Part shown: positions 31,777 to 39,246 of the stretch, one piece after another
Numbering within the stretch: the first letter of the stretch is position 1
Layout: the number at the start of each line of letters is the position of its first letter
Origin: CAZJJY01 sp964546445
Lineage (GTDB): Bacteria > Patescibacteriota > Microgenomatia > PFEM01 > JAPLYW01
Length of the DNA stretch: 44,235 nucleotides
Direction of reading: 5' to 3'
Assembly (NCBI GenBank): GCA_964546445.1
Contig: CAZJJY010000002.1
Location: 1-44,235, forward strand
Position numbers and translations under genes: made by a program
Notes under the pieces: generated by a model
Databases searched by the model: none
What the model was told of the DNA's origin: nothing
What the model saw: the letters and a program-made list of their open reading frames with translations, nothing else

Positions 31777-32346
31777 TTATTCTGCTCCTCCGGCCCCAGC
31801 AGCTCCAGCCTTACCAGCCTTACCAGCTTTTCTTCTAACATGTTCATCTTCATAACGGATCCCTTTTCCTTTATAGGGTTCTGGTGGACGAAAACTACGG
31901 ATCTTGGCCGCAGTTTCACCAACTAAACCTTTGTCAATTCCAGAAACAATAACGGTATCATTCCCTTGAACCTCAAATTTAATTCCTTCAGGTGAGGTAA
32001 TTTCTACTAAATGAGAAAATCCCAAAGAAAAGACTAATTTATTACCCTCTAGATTTACTCTATAACCAACGCCGACAATTTTTAAAGTTTTACTAAAGCC
32101 TTCGGTAACTCCATAAATCATATTAAAAGTTAGAGTTCTTATTAAACCATGCAAGGCTTTAAAAGATTTTACTTTTGGCTTTGAATTTGTAACAAAAATT
32201 TGATTATCTTTAATCTCTACTTTTATTCCAAAAGGGACTTTAAGATTTAAATTTCCTTTAGGACCACTGACCTCAACTTTATGTCCTTCAAGTTTAATGG
32301 TCACTCCTTCTTTAATATCAATTGGTTTTTCTCCGACTCTACTCAT
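31777..32346 (-). CDS. rplF: Ribosomal protein L6
   Basis: 189 aa: MSRVGEKPIDIKEGVTIKLE start, two related beta domains, and the PEPYKGKGIRYEDEHVRRKAGKAG signature in pieces. ATG 32346 is the family start; the frame is open further upstream into rpsH. C-terminal tail is Ala/Gly-rich (AGKAGAAGAGGAE). Confidence 0.96.
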   Translation of the reverse strand: MSRVGEKPIDIKEGVTIKLEGHKVEVSGPKGNLNLKVPFGIKVEIKDNQIFVTNSKPKVKSFKALHGLIRTLTFNMIYGVTEGFSKTLKIVGVGYRVNLEGNKLVFSLGFSHLVEITSPEGIKFEVQGNDTVIVSGIDKGLVGETAAKIRSFRPPEPYKGKGIRYEDEHVRRKAGKAGKAGAAGAGGAE

Positions 32347-32353
32347 ATTATTT

Positions 32354-32752
32354 TTACCAAATCTGGCAAATGACCTCCCCTCCAAGATTAGCTTTCCTAG
32401 CCTCTTTTCTGGTCATTAATCCTTTAGGCGTTGAAACAATGGTTATACCAATTCCTTCCCTAACTTGAGGAATTTTATCAACCTTGGCATAAATTCTTAA
32501 ACCCGGTTTTGAAATTATTTTAATAGTTGTCAAAGAAGGTTGGTGAGATCTATATTTTAAGGTTAATTTTAGTCTCTTAAAGTTCTTATTTACCTTTTCT
32601 TCTTTGATATTCTTAAGATAACCTTCTTTAAGAAGAAGCTTAGCTATTTCATTCAAGATCTTAGAATAATCAACCTCAACCGTTCTCTTGCCGACCTGAT
32701 AGGCATTTTTAATTCTAATTAACATATCTGATACTGGATGCATAACTACCAT
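32354..32752 (-). CDS. rpsH: Ribosomal protein S8
   Basis: 132 aa: DMLIRIKNAYQVGKRTVEV, IISKPGLRIYAKVDKIP, GIGITIVSTPKGLMTRKEARK, GGEVICQIW. Either ATG 32752 (7-bp overlap with rpsN) or ATG 32743 could start it; the second gives a more usual N-terminus (MHPVSDMLIRI). Confidence 0.96.
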   Translation of the reverse strand: MVVMHPVSDMLIRIKNAYQVGKRTVEVDYSKILNEIAKLLLKEGYLKNIKEEKVNKNFKRLKLTLKYRSHQPSLTTIKIISKPGLRIYAKVDKIPQVREGIGITIVSTPKGLMTRKEARKANLGGEVICQIW

Positions 32753-32931
32753 GATGATTTTGTTACTCCTGGTAACTCTCCTTTATTGGCTAATTCTCTA
32801 AAACAAATTCGACATAAACCAAAAAGACGCATAAAAGAACGTGGTCGTCCACAAAGCAGACAACGATTACGTTTTCTTGTTACGTATTTTGGTTTTTTTA
32901 GATTTTTAACTCTCTTTGATGTTTTAGACAT
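32746..32931 (-). CDS. rpsN: Ribosomal protein S14, zinc-binding short form
   Basis: 61 aa with two CxxC pairs (RCLLCGRPRSF and GLCRICFRELA), the type-Z S14. Ends LPGVTKSSW. Overlaps rplE by 8 bp and rpsH by 7 bp. Confidence 0.97.
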   Translation of the reverse strand: MSKTSKRVKNLKKPKYVTRKRNRCLLCGRPRSFMRLFGLCRICFRELANKGELPGVTKSSW

Positions 32932-33478
32932 TTTTTAAATCCTTTTCAAACGGCATTCCTAATTCTGTTAACAATCTTTCTGCTTTTTTATTTTCATTGG
33001 TATCGGTCACAATGGTAATTTGCAAACCACGAGTCTTATCAATCTTGGCGTAATCAATTTCTGGAAAAACGATTTGCTCCTTTAAGCCCAAATTATAATT
33101 ACCACGACCGTCAAAACCTTTTTTAGGAACTCCCTTAAAATCACGCAGTCTAGGAAAAACAATTGTAAACAGTTTTTCCAAGAAATTATACATTCTTTTA
33201 CCTCTTAAATTAACTACCAAACCGATTGGATCACCTTCTCTTAATTTAAAACCAGCAATTGATAAACGAGCTTTAGCCACTTTTGGAATTTGTCCAGTAA
33301 TGGCAATCATATCTTCTTTGGCTTTTTCAACAATCTTTTTATCTTCGGTTGCCTCCCCAATCCCCATGTTAATAACAACCTTTTCAACCTTAGGAACAGT
33401 AAAAACATTATCAATCTTAAACTCCTTTTGTAGCTTAGCTTTTATTTCTTTTTGGTATCTTTCTCTTAAATTAGTCAT
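32924..33478 (-). CDS. rplE: Ribosomal protein L5
   Basis: 184 aa 5S rRNA-binding protein: LRERYQKEIKAKLQKEF, VINMGIGEA, GFKLREGDPIGLVVNLRG, FPEIDYAKIDKTRGLQITIVTD. ATG 33478 (MTNLRERY) is 2 nt after rplX; the longer frame to 33499 would run into rplX. Confidence 0.97.
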   Translation of the reverse strand: MTNLRERYQKEIKAKLQKEFKIDNVFTVPKVEKVVINMGIGEATEDKKIVEKAKEDMIAITGQIPKVAKARLSIAGFKLREGDPIGLVVNLRGKRMYNFLEKLFTIVFPRLRDFKGVPKKGFDGRGNYNLGLKEQIVFPEIDYAKIDKTRGLQITIVTDTNENKKAERLLTELGMPFEKDLKNV

Positions 33479-33480
33479 TT

Positions 33481-33786
33481 TTATAATAAGGCATGACATT
33501 TTTTACAAATACGTTGTTTTTCTCCTTTGCTTAATTGAAAACCAACTCTTGTTTTTTTATTACATTTAGAACATAACAAAGCGACATTAGTTAAAGATAT
33601 CGGCATAACCTTATCAACAATACCTCCTGGCTTACCTTGACCTTGAGATTTAAGATGTCTTTTAGAAACATTAATCCCAGGAATCAAAACTTTTCCTGTT
33701 TTAGGAAAAACTTTATCAATTTTTCCTTTTCTTCCTTTATCTTTACCTTTAATAACAATAATTTTATCGCCTTTTTTTAATTTCAT
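33481..33786 (-). CDS. rplX: Ribosomal protein L24
   Basis: 101 aa: KOW motif (KKGDKIIVIKGKDKGRKGKI), GINVSKRHLK, then CSKC and CKKC pairs near the C-terminus, suggesting a zinc knuckle. Overlaps rplN by 4 bp. Confidence 0.97.
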   Translation of the reverse strand: MKLKKGDKIIVIKGKDKGRKGKIDKVFPKTGKVLIPGINVSKRHLKSQGQGKPGGIVDKVMPISLTNVALLCSKCNKKTRVGFQLSKGEKQRICKKCHALL

Positions 33787-34151
33787 ATAACCTCCGGAGC
33801 TAAGGATGCTATCTTAGCATAGCCTTTATCTTTAATCTCTCTGGCAATCGGTCCAAAAACACGAGTTCCTCTAGGATTACCATCTTTGTCAATAATAACA
33901 ACGGCATTATCGTCAAAGCGGATATAAGAGCCATCATCTCTTCTTCTTTCTTTTCTAGTTCTAACAATTAAACATTTCACCATTTCTTTATCCTTAACAA
34001 CTCCGCTTGGAGTAGCTTGATCGACAACAGCTAAGACAATATCTCCAATTCTAGAAAAACGCCTTCTAGAACCACCATAAAGATGAATGACCATTAATCT
34101 TTTGGCGCCACTGTTATCGGCTGGTTTTAAAATACTTCTTAATTGAATCAT
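33783..34151 (-). CDS. rplN: Ribosomal protein L14
   Basis: 122 aa, the exact usual length: MIQLRSILKPADNSGAKRLM, GDIVLAVVDQATPSGVVKDKEMVKCLIVR split by a conserved turn, FDDNAVVIIDKDGNPRGTRVFGPIARE. 2 nt after rpsQ. Confidence 0.98.
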   Translation of the reverse strand: MIQLRSILKPADNSGAKRLMVIHLYGGSRRRFSRIGDIVLAVVDQATPSGVVKDKEMVKCLIVRTRKERRRDDGSYIRFDDNAVVIIDKDGNPRGTRVFGPIAREIKDKGYAKIASLAPEVI

Positions 34152-34153
34152 GA

Positions 34154-34420
34154 TTATTTTTTACTTTTTTTAGTTTCTTTTTTAACTTGCTTATCTTTGA
34201 CAATCTCGACAATTTTATGTTTTTTAGTTTTGCTAATTGGGCGACAATCCTGAAATTTCACCTTGTCATTAACTTTAACCCCAATTTCATCATGAACATG
34301 ATAAGTCTTCTTGACTCTTAAACGTTTTTTATAAATCGGGTGGACTTTAATTCTTAAAACCGACACCTTAGCCGTTTTATCCATTTTAGTCCCAATAACT
34401 TTACCTACAAACTGTTTCAT
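34154..34420 (-). CDS. rpsQ: Ribosomal protein S17
   Basis: 88 aa OB-fold protein: GKVIGTKMDKTAKVSVLRIKVHPIYKKRL in two strands, VNDKVKFQDCRPISKTKKHKIVEIV. Lysine-rich tail. Overlaps rpmC by 4 bp. Confidence 0.97.
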   Translation of the reverse strand: MKQFVGKVIGTKMDKTAKVSVLRIKVHPIYKKRLRVKKTYHVHDEIGVKVNDKVKFQDCRPISKTKKHKIVEIVKDKQVKKETKKSKK

Positions 34421-34620
34421 GAATTTAACTCCTTTTCTCTAATAATCGTTTTAATTTTTGCTAAATCAACTTTCTTTTGACCTAATAAAGAAATATTTTT
34501 TAACTTGGCTGTTCTTTTATCCATTTTTAATTTAAAAATTTCTTGATCGACTTTTTTAACCTGTTCTCTTAAGGCTTTTAAATCTTTTGTTTTTAATTCT
34601 TCAAATTGTTTCTTTTTCAT
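34417..34620 (-). CDS. rpmC: Ribosomal protein L29
   Basis: 67 aa two-helix protein: ELKTKDLKALREQVKKVDQEIF, KLKNISLLGQKKVDLAKIKTIIREKE. At the tunnel exit, where SRP and trigger factor dock. 3 nt after rplP. Confidence 0.95.
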   Translation of the reverse strand: MKKKQFEELKTKDLKALREQVKKVDQEIFKLKMDKRTAKLKNISLLGQKKVDLAKIKTIIREKELNS

Positions 34621-34623
34621 TTT

Positions 34624-35034
34624 TTAATCCTCTTTACTAATAATTTTTGTTTTAAAAGGTAATTTAGCTGCCGCTCTTTTTAAAGCCTGATGGGCAATCT
34701 CTTTTGGAACTCCGGCTAATTCAAAAATAATTTTTCCAGGAATAATAGTCACCACATATGTATCGACATCTCCTTTACCACCACCCATTCTAACTCCACT
34801 TGGTTTTTTGGTAATTGGTTTATCGGTAAAAACTCTAATCCAAACCTTACCAGCTCTTTTAGTATGATGAGAAATTGATTTTCTAGCTGCTTCAAGCTGG
34901 TTGTTTTTAAGCCAACCACGACCCAAACTCTTTAATCCATATTCACCAAAAGCTAGGGTATTACCTCTGGAAGCAAAACCTCTCATCTTGCCGCGAAACT
35001 GTTTTTTAAATTTACTTTTCCTTGGTTGTAACAT
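34624..35034 (-). CDS. rplP: Ribosomal protein L16
   Basis: 136 aa: MLQPRKSKFKKQFRGKMRG, FGEYGLKSLGRGWLKNNQLEAARKSISHH in segments, VRMGGGKGDVDTYVVTIIPGKIIFEL. Typical length and motifs. 2 nt after rpsC. Confidence 0.97.
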   Translation of the reverse strand: MLQPRKSKFKKQFRGKMRGFASRGNTLAFGEYGLKSLGRGWLKNNQLEAARKSISHHTKRAGKVWIRVFTDKPITKKPSGVRMGGGKGDVDTYVVTIIPGKIIFELAGVPKEIAHQALKRAAAKLPFKTKIISKED

Positions 35035-35036
35035 AA

Positions 35037-35699
35037 TTACTTATTCCCTTCTTCTCCTTTATAAATCCAAACTTTAACGCCTATGTAACCTGATCTCGTT
35101 AGAGCGGGAACACTGGCAAAATCGATATCGGCTCTCAAAGTTTGTGTCGGAACATTTCCTGTTTTTCCTTTATCACCAAATTTTTCAGTTCGACTAATCT
35201 CGGCTCCATTAATTCTTCCGGCTAAAACAATTTTTATTCCCTTAGCTCCTGAAGCCATAACCGTTTCTATAGCTCGACTAACAGCTCGACGATGTGGAAA
35301 TCTTCTTTCCAACTGTTCAACAATTTTATTAGCAACTAAAAAAGCGACTAAATCAGGGCTTTTAATTTCAACTGCTTCAATTTCTAGATTTTTTTCTGGT
35401 TTATCAATAGAAACCATCTGGCAAAGTTCCCTTTTTAAAGTCTCTAAACCTGAACCACCACGTCCAATAACAACACCCGGACGACTAACATGTAAAATAA
35501 CTTTCATCTTGTTAATTGAACGTTCAATTATAACTTGAGAAATACCAGCTAATTTTAATTTTGCCATTAAAAACCTTCTGATTTTAACATCTTCAATTAA
35601 ATTATTTTGATATTGATTTTTATCAGCGGCAAACCAACGAGATTTCCAATCTTTTGTTTGCGGCAATCTAAAACTGAAAGGATTAACTTTTTGTCCCAT
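35037..35699 (-). CDS. rpsC: Ribosomal protein S3
   Basis: 220 aa: MGQKVNPFSFRLPQTKDW start, KH domain with VSRPGVVIGRGGSGLETLKREL, and the C-terminal GRINGAEISRTEKFGDKG. Overlaps the rplV end by 17 bp. Confidence 0.97.
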   Translation of the reverse strand: MGQKVNPFSFRLPQTKDWKSRWFAADKNQYQNNLIEDVKIRRFLMAKLKLAGISQVIIERSINKMKVILHVSRPGVVIGRGGSGLETLKRELCQMVSIDKPEKNLEIEAVEIKSPDLVAFLVANKIVEQLERRFPHRRAVSRAIETVMASGAKGIKIVLAGRINGAEISRTEKFGDKGKTGNVPTQTLRADIDFASVPALTRSGYIGVKVWIYKGEEGNK

Positions 35700-36099
35700 T
35701 TTCCTCCTTTTTAGTTTCCTTTTTACCTCTTAATATTTTTTTCTTTGGTTTTTCTTCTTTCTTTCTTTCTTCGCCTTCAATAATCATTCTAATATGGCTT
35801 GTTCTTTTTAAAATAGGATGCCAATAACCTCGGGAAGCTGGTCTTCCTCTTTTGTAAGTTGGTCCTTTCCCAATTTCTAAACTTTTTAAAACTAAAGTCT
35901 CTTTAATCAAATCAAAGTTTTTAGTGGCGTTGGCCACTCCCTGCTTCAATACTAATAAAAGAGGTCCAGTCGCCCTTTTATTAACCCCAATTAAAATCTT
36001 TTCTGCTTCTTCCACTTTTAAACCACGAACAACATCAGCCACTAACCTAACTTTTCTAGGACTCATTCTGATATTTTTACTTTTAGCGATAACTTCCAT
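35683..36099 (-). CDS. rplV: Ribosomal protein L22
   Basis: 138 aa: MEVIAKSKNIRMSPRKVRLV start, GVANATKNFDL, KGPTYKRGRPASRGYWHPILKRTSHI in parts. ATG 36099 follows AAGGA and is 13 nt after rpsS; the longer in-frame version would overlap rpsS. The tail (KKEEKPKKKILRGKKETKK) is a basic/acidic extension. Confidence 0.96.
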   Translation of the reverse strand: MEVIAKSKNIRMSPRKVRLVADVVRGLKVEEAEKILIGVNKRATGPLLLVLKQGVANATKNFDLIKETLVLKSLEIGKGPTYKRGRPASRGYWHPILKRTSHIRMIIEGEERKKEEKPKKKILRGKKETKKEENGTKS

Positions 36100-36112
36100 T
36101 TTTATTTTCCTT

Positions 36113-36397
36113 TTAAGTTTTACTAATGATTCTTTTAACAATTTTACCGTGCCCTCTAAAAGTTCTTGTGAGGGCAAATTCTCCTAAACGATGACCAACC
36201 ATTTCTTCACCGACAAAAACATCAATAAAAATTTTCCCATTATGAACTTGGAAGGTATGATTAACAAATTCCGGTGGAATTTGACTAGATCTTGCCCAAG
36301 TTTTAATCGGCTCTTTTTTATTATCATCTTTTTGAGCCATAACTTTCTTTAATAATTTTTGGTCAATATAAGGACCTTTTTTTGATGATCTTGACAT
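36113..36397 (-). CDS. rpsS: Ribosomal protein S19
   Basis: 94 aa: MSRSSKKGPYIDQKLLKKV, RSSQIPPEFVNHTFQVHNGK, MVGHRLGEFALTRTFRGH. Standard. One base after rplB. Confidence 0.98.
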   Translation of the reverse strand: MSRSSKKGPYIDQKLLKKVMAQKDDNKKEPIKTWARSSQIPPEFVNHTFQVHNGKIFIDVFVGEEMVGHRLGEFALTRTFRGHGKIVKRIISKT

Positions 36398-36398
36398 C

Positions 36399-37145
36399 TT
36401 ATTTCTTTCTCCTTTTAATAATTAATTTATTAGAATATTTCTTTTTCTTTCTAGTTCTTTTACCTAAAGTCTTTTTACCCCAAGGTGATTTTGGAGAAGG
36501 CATCCCGATTCCTGATTTACCTTCACCCCCACCATGTGGATGTGAAGAAGGATTCTGAGCGACTCCTCGAACCGTAGGCCTAATCCCCATATGTCTTTTA
36601 ATCCCGGCGTTTTTAAAAACTCTGTTTTTCCAATCAACATTTCCGATTTGCCCAACAGTAGCATAACAGTTTAAACTAATTTTCCTTTGTTCGCCAGAAG
36701 GAAGTCTTAAAATAGCATTTTTCTCTTCTTTACTCATCAAAGTTGTTCCAGTTCCTGCTCCTCTGGCAATTTGTCCACCCTTACCTGGTCTTAACTCAAT
36801 ATTATGAATCACTGTTCCCAAGGGAATTTTATTTAAAGGTAGAGCATTACCTGGTTTAACTTCTACTTCTTCTCCAGATAATAGCTCTTGACCAACTTCC
36901 AAACCGACAGGAGAAATAATATAGCGCTTTTCTCCATCAGCATAAAAAAGTAGCGCAATATCTGCCGTTCTATTAGGATCATATTCAATTGACATGACTT
37001 TGGCCTTAATATCTTTTTTATCTCTTTTAAAATCAATTTCTCTTAGAAATCTCTTTTCTCGGCCACCTTGATGACGGGTGGTAATTTTACCGGTCGCATT
37101 TCTTCCTGATTTTTTTGGTAGTATTTTTATTAATTTTCTAGCCAT
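36399..37145 (-). CDS. rplB: Ribosomal protein L2, short N-terminus
   Basis: 248 aa against about 275 in most bacteria: starts MARKLIKILPKKSGRNATGK, so about 30 residues before the conserved R-N-x-x-G-x-I-T region are missing. The rest is complete, including GVAQNPSSHPHGGGEGKSG near the peptidyl-transferase centre. ATG 37145 preferred over 37163, which overlaps rplW. Confidence 0.97.
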   Translation of the reverse strand: MARKLIKILPKKSGRNATGKITTRHQGGREKRFLREIDFKRDKKDIKAKVMSIEYDPNRTADIALLFYADGEKRYIISPVGLEVGQELLSGEEVEVKPGNALPLNKIPLGTVIHNIELRPGKGGQIARGAGTGTTLMSKEEKNAILRLPSGEQRKISLNCYATVGQIGNVDWKNRVFKNAGIKRHMGIRPTVRGVAQNPSSHPHGGGEGKSGIGMPSPKSPWGKKTLGKRTRKKKKYSNKLIIKRRKK

Positions 37146-37146
37146 T

Positions 37147-37440
37147 TCATTTTTCTGTTTCAAATAAATCTATTTTATCGCCTTCTTTTAGTAAAACTAT
37201 TGCCTTTTTCCAATTAGAACCCTGTGTTTCTTTTCTCGTCTTTACAGCTCTATGTTTCTTTCCTTTAATCACCATTGTTCTCACCTTTAAAACGTTAACT
37301 TTAAAAAACTTTTCTATTGCCTTCTTAATTTCTTCTTTGGTTGACCTTCTATCAACTTCAAAAATATACTTTTGCTCCGCAGTTTGAGCGGTTGCTTTTT
37401 CAGTTATAACTGGTCTTTTTACGACGTCACTTAGTTTCAT
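37147..37440 (-). CDS. rplW: Ribosomal protein L23
   Basis: 97 aa: VVKRPVITEKATAQTAEQKYIFEVD, KEEIKKAIEKFFKVNVLKVRTM in parts, then KGKKHRAVKTRKE. Part of the tunnel-exit docking site. Overlaps rplD by 4 bp. Confidence 0.97.
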   Translation of the reverse strand: MKLSDVVKRPVITEKATAQTAEQKYIFEVDRRSTKEEIKKAIEKFFKVNVLKVRTMVIKGKKHRAVKTRKETQGSNWKKAIVLLKEGDKIDLFETEK

Positions 37441-38075
37441 TTTTTCTTTAAATATTTATTTTTAATTTCTTCTATACTTTCTTGAGCAAATAAGATATTT
37501 TGAGCATTGAGAATCTGATAAGTACTTAATAAATCTGCCTGGTATAAATTTAAATTCTCAATATTTCTTGAAGCTCTTTTAGCTTCTTCAAAATCTTTGG
37601 GTAAAACCAAAATAACTTTTTGATTGTCTAACTTTAATTTTTTCAAAACTTCAGCCATATTCTTGGTTTTAGGTTCTAGTTTTTTAAAATCTTTAATAAC
37701 TAAAATCTTCTTTTCGGCTAATTTCTGACTTAAAGAAGAAAACAAAGCTTTTTTCTTTAAAGCTTTGCTTAATTTTAATTTAAAGTTCTCAATTCCTTTT
37801 GGCCCATGGGCTGTACCTCCCCCAACAAAGATATGAGCAGACTTTGCCCCATGTCTAGCTTTTCCACTCCCTTTTTGTCTGCCCCATTTTGATTTTGTTA
37901 GATTAATTTCAGATCTAGTCTTAGATTTAGCCTTAGCTTTTCGCTGATTACTTAAATAAACCTTTACCGCCTGTGACATTAAAGCCTCATTTACATCTAC
38001 TTTAAAAATTTCATCAGGTAAACTTAATTTTCCTGATTTAGTCCCCTTAATGGTGTAAAGATCAACTTGAGTCAT
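37437..38075 (-). CDS. rplD: Ribosomal protein L4
   Basis: 212 aa: MTQVDLYTIKGTKSGKLSLP, KSKWGRQKGSGKARHGAKSAHIFVGGG in parts, GPKGIENFKLKLSKALKKKA. ATG 38075 has a GAAGGA Shine-Dalgarno upstream. The frame stays open upstream through the N-run, but only because the gap hides the rplC stop; this is a separate gene. Confidence 0.96.
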   Translation of the reverse strand: MTQVDLYTIKGTKSGKLSLPDEIFKVDVNEALMSQAVKVYLSNQRKAKAKSKTRSEINLTKSKWGRQKGSGKARHGAKSAHIFVGGGTAHGPKGIENFKLKLSKALKKKALFSSLSQKLAEKKILVIKDFKKLEPKTKNMAEVLKKLKLDNQKVILVLPKDFEEAKRASRNIENLNLYQADLLSTYQILNAQNILFAQESIEEIKNKYLKKK

Positions 38076-38099
38076 ATTATTCCTTCTTTTCCTCCTCTT

Positions 38100-38199
38100 N
38101 NNNNNNNNNNNNNNNNNNNNNNNNNNNNNNNNNNNNNNNNNNNNNNNNNNNNNNNNNNNNNNNNNNNNNNNNNNNNNNNNNNNNNNNNNNNNNNNNNNN
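38100..38199. other. Assembly gap of 100 Ns
   Basis: Exactly 100 unknown bases, a common scaffold placeholder, so the true length may differ. Flanking sequence on both sides is lysine/glutamate-rich coding sequence, which probably broke the assembly. It hides the end of rplC. Confidence 0.95.
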
Positions 38200-38783
38200 T
38201 CTTCTTTCTTTTCTTCAGGTTTTTCTTCTTTTTCTGATTCTTCTAATTTTTCTTGTGATTCCTTTTCTTTTCTTAAACGTTCTTCTTTTTCCTCTTCAGT
38301 TTCTTGAACATCTCTTTGTCCTTCTTTCATTAGAGGAACAAACTTTTTATCTTCTTTATCCTTCCTAATAAGCAAATTGCTTCCCCTGTATCCTGGAAGC
38401 AATCCTTTAATAAGTATCTTTTTTTCTTTTTCATTAACGTCCATAATTGATAAACCAATAACCGTTATATTGTCATTTCCCATATGTCCCGGCATTTTCT
38501 TTCCTTTGTGGACTCTACCTGGAGTAGTTGTTTGGCCAATAGAACCTGGGGCACGAAGACGATCAGACTGACCATGCGTTCTAGGACCACCCGCAAATCC
38601 CCAACGTTTAACAACACCAGCAAATCCTTTTCCTTTTGAAAAACCAGTGACTTTGACTATATCCCCAGCCTTTAAAGAGGTTTCTTTTTCAAACGAAACA
38701 CAAGTAACAGGAATTCTTTTCCCGTCTTTTGTAAATTTCTGTATCGATTCAATTTTTTTTGCTTTCGTAATGTCTTTTTTCAT
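38200..38783 (-). CDS. rplC: Ribosomal protein L3, internally trimmed, 3' end in the gap
   Basis: Partial, 194 residues before the gap. Residues 17-28 (FTKDGKRIPVTC) match the start of the usual L3, but the text then jumps to SLKAGDIVKVTGFSKGKGFAGVVKRWGF-type sequence, omitting roughly 55-65 residues of the normal N-terminal half; the leading GKK-x-GMT is also absent. The core (RAPGSIGQTTTPGRVHKGKK, MPGHMGNDNITV, the L3 loop at the peptidyl-transferase centre) is intact. After residue about 160 a highly charged tail (EEEKEERLRKEKESQEK) begins. No Shine-Dalgarno; a leader with an attenuator-like hairpin precedes it. Confidence 0.92.
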
Positions 38784-38795
38784 CTTTTAAACCAC

Positions 38796-38834
38796 AAAAA
38801 AGAGCGCCGGAGGCACTCTTACTTATTTGCGCCT
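38796..38834 (-). terminator. Attenuator hairpin in the rplC leader
   Basis: Minus-strand AGAGTGCC (38819-38812), 3-nt loop, GGCGCTCT (38808-38801), then five more T: an intrinsic terminator inside the leader. An alternative pairing AGGCGC (38834-38829) with GTGCCT (38816-38811) would destroy the terminator's 5' arm, the layout of a terminator/antiterminator switch. Confidence 0.65.
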
Positions 38835-38884
38835 ACAATTTATTTAAAAATCAACTCAAAAGAGTTTTACCTCCATCACGAGTA

Positions 38885-38913
38885 ATTATAAAGGAAAAAT
38901 GGGGAAATTGCAA
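38885..38913 (-). promoter_or_regulatory. Promoter between rpsJ and rplC
   Basis: Minus strand: TTGCAA (38913-38908), 17 bp, consensus TATAAT (38890-38885). It gives an rplC leader of about 95 nt and splits the classical rpsJ-rplC operon. An ATG 8 nt after the -10 opens a six-codon ORF (MEVKLF, 38876-38856) ending in a small AACTC-GAGTT hairpin. Confidence 0.7.
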
Positions 38914-38928
38914 TATAAAAAAGGGTTT

Positions 38929-39237
38929 TTACATCTTAATCTCAATATCGACACCAGCCGGTAAATTAAGATGCATTAAAGAATCAATCGTTCTTTCTGT
39001 CGGTTCTATGATATCAATCAATCTTTTATGAGTTAAAATTTGAAAATGTTCTTGAGAATCTTTATCGGTATGAGGACTGGAAACAACCGACATAATCTTT
39101 TTTCTAGTTGGTAAAGGAATAGGACCAACAATCTTAGCTCCGCTTGATAAAGCAACTTCTAATATTTTTTCGCAACTCTCATCGATGACTCGATGATCAT
39201 ACGACTTTAAACGTACTCTAATTCTACCCTTAGACAT
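38929..39237 (-). CDS. rpsJ: Ribosomal protein S10
   Basis: 102 aa: RIRVRLKSYDHRVIDESCEKI, GPIPLPTRKKIMSVVSSPHTDKDSQEHF in parts, LPAGVDIEIKM. Also the NusE role in transcription antitermination. 9 nt after tuf; separated from rplC by an unusually long 145-bp spacer. Confidence 0.98.
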   Translation of the reverse strand: MSKGRIRVRLKSYDHRVIDESCEKILEVALSSGAKIVGPIPLPTRKKIMSVVSSPHTDKDSQEHFQILTHKRLIDIIEPTERTIDSLMHLNLPAGVDIEIKM

Positions 39238-39246
39238 TTTCTTTTT

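Noticed and set aside
37437..38783. A single 448-residue reading frame covering L4 and L3
   Set aside because: It is continuous only through the 100-N gap; L4 has its own Shine-Dalgarno and family N-terminus at 38075, and L3 is a separate protein.
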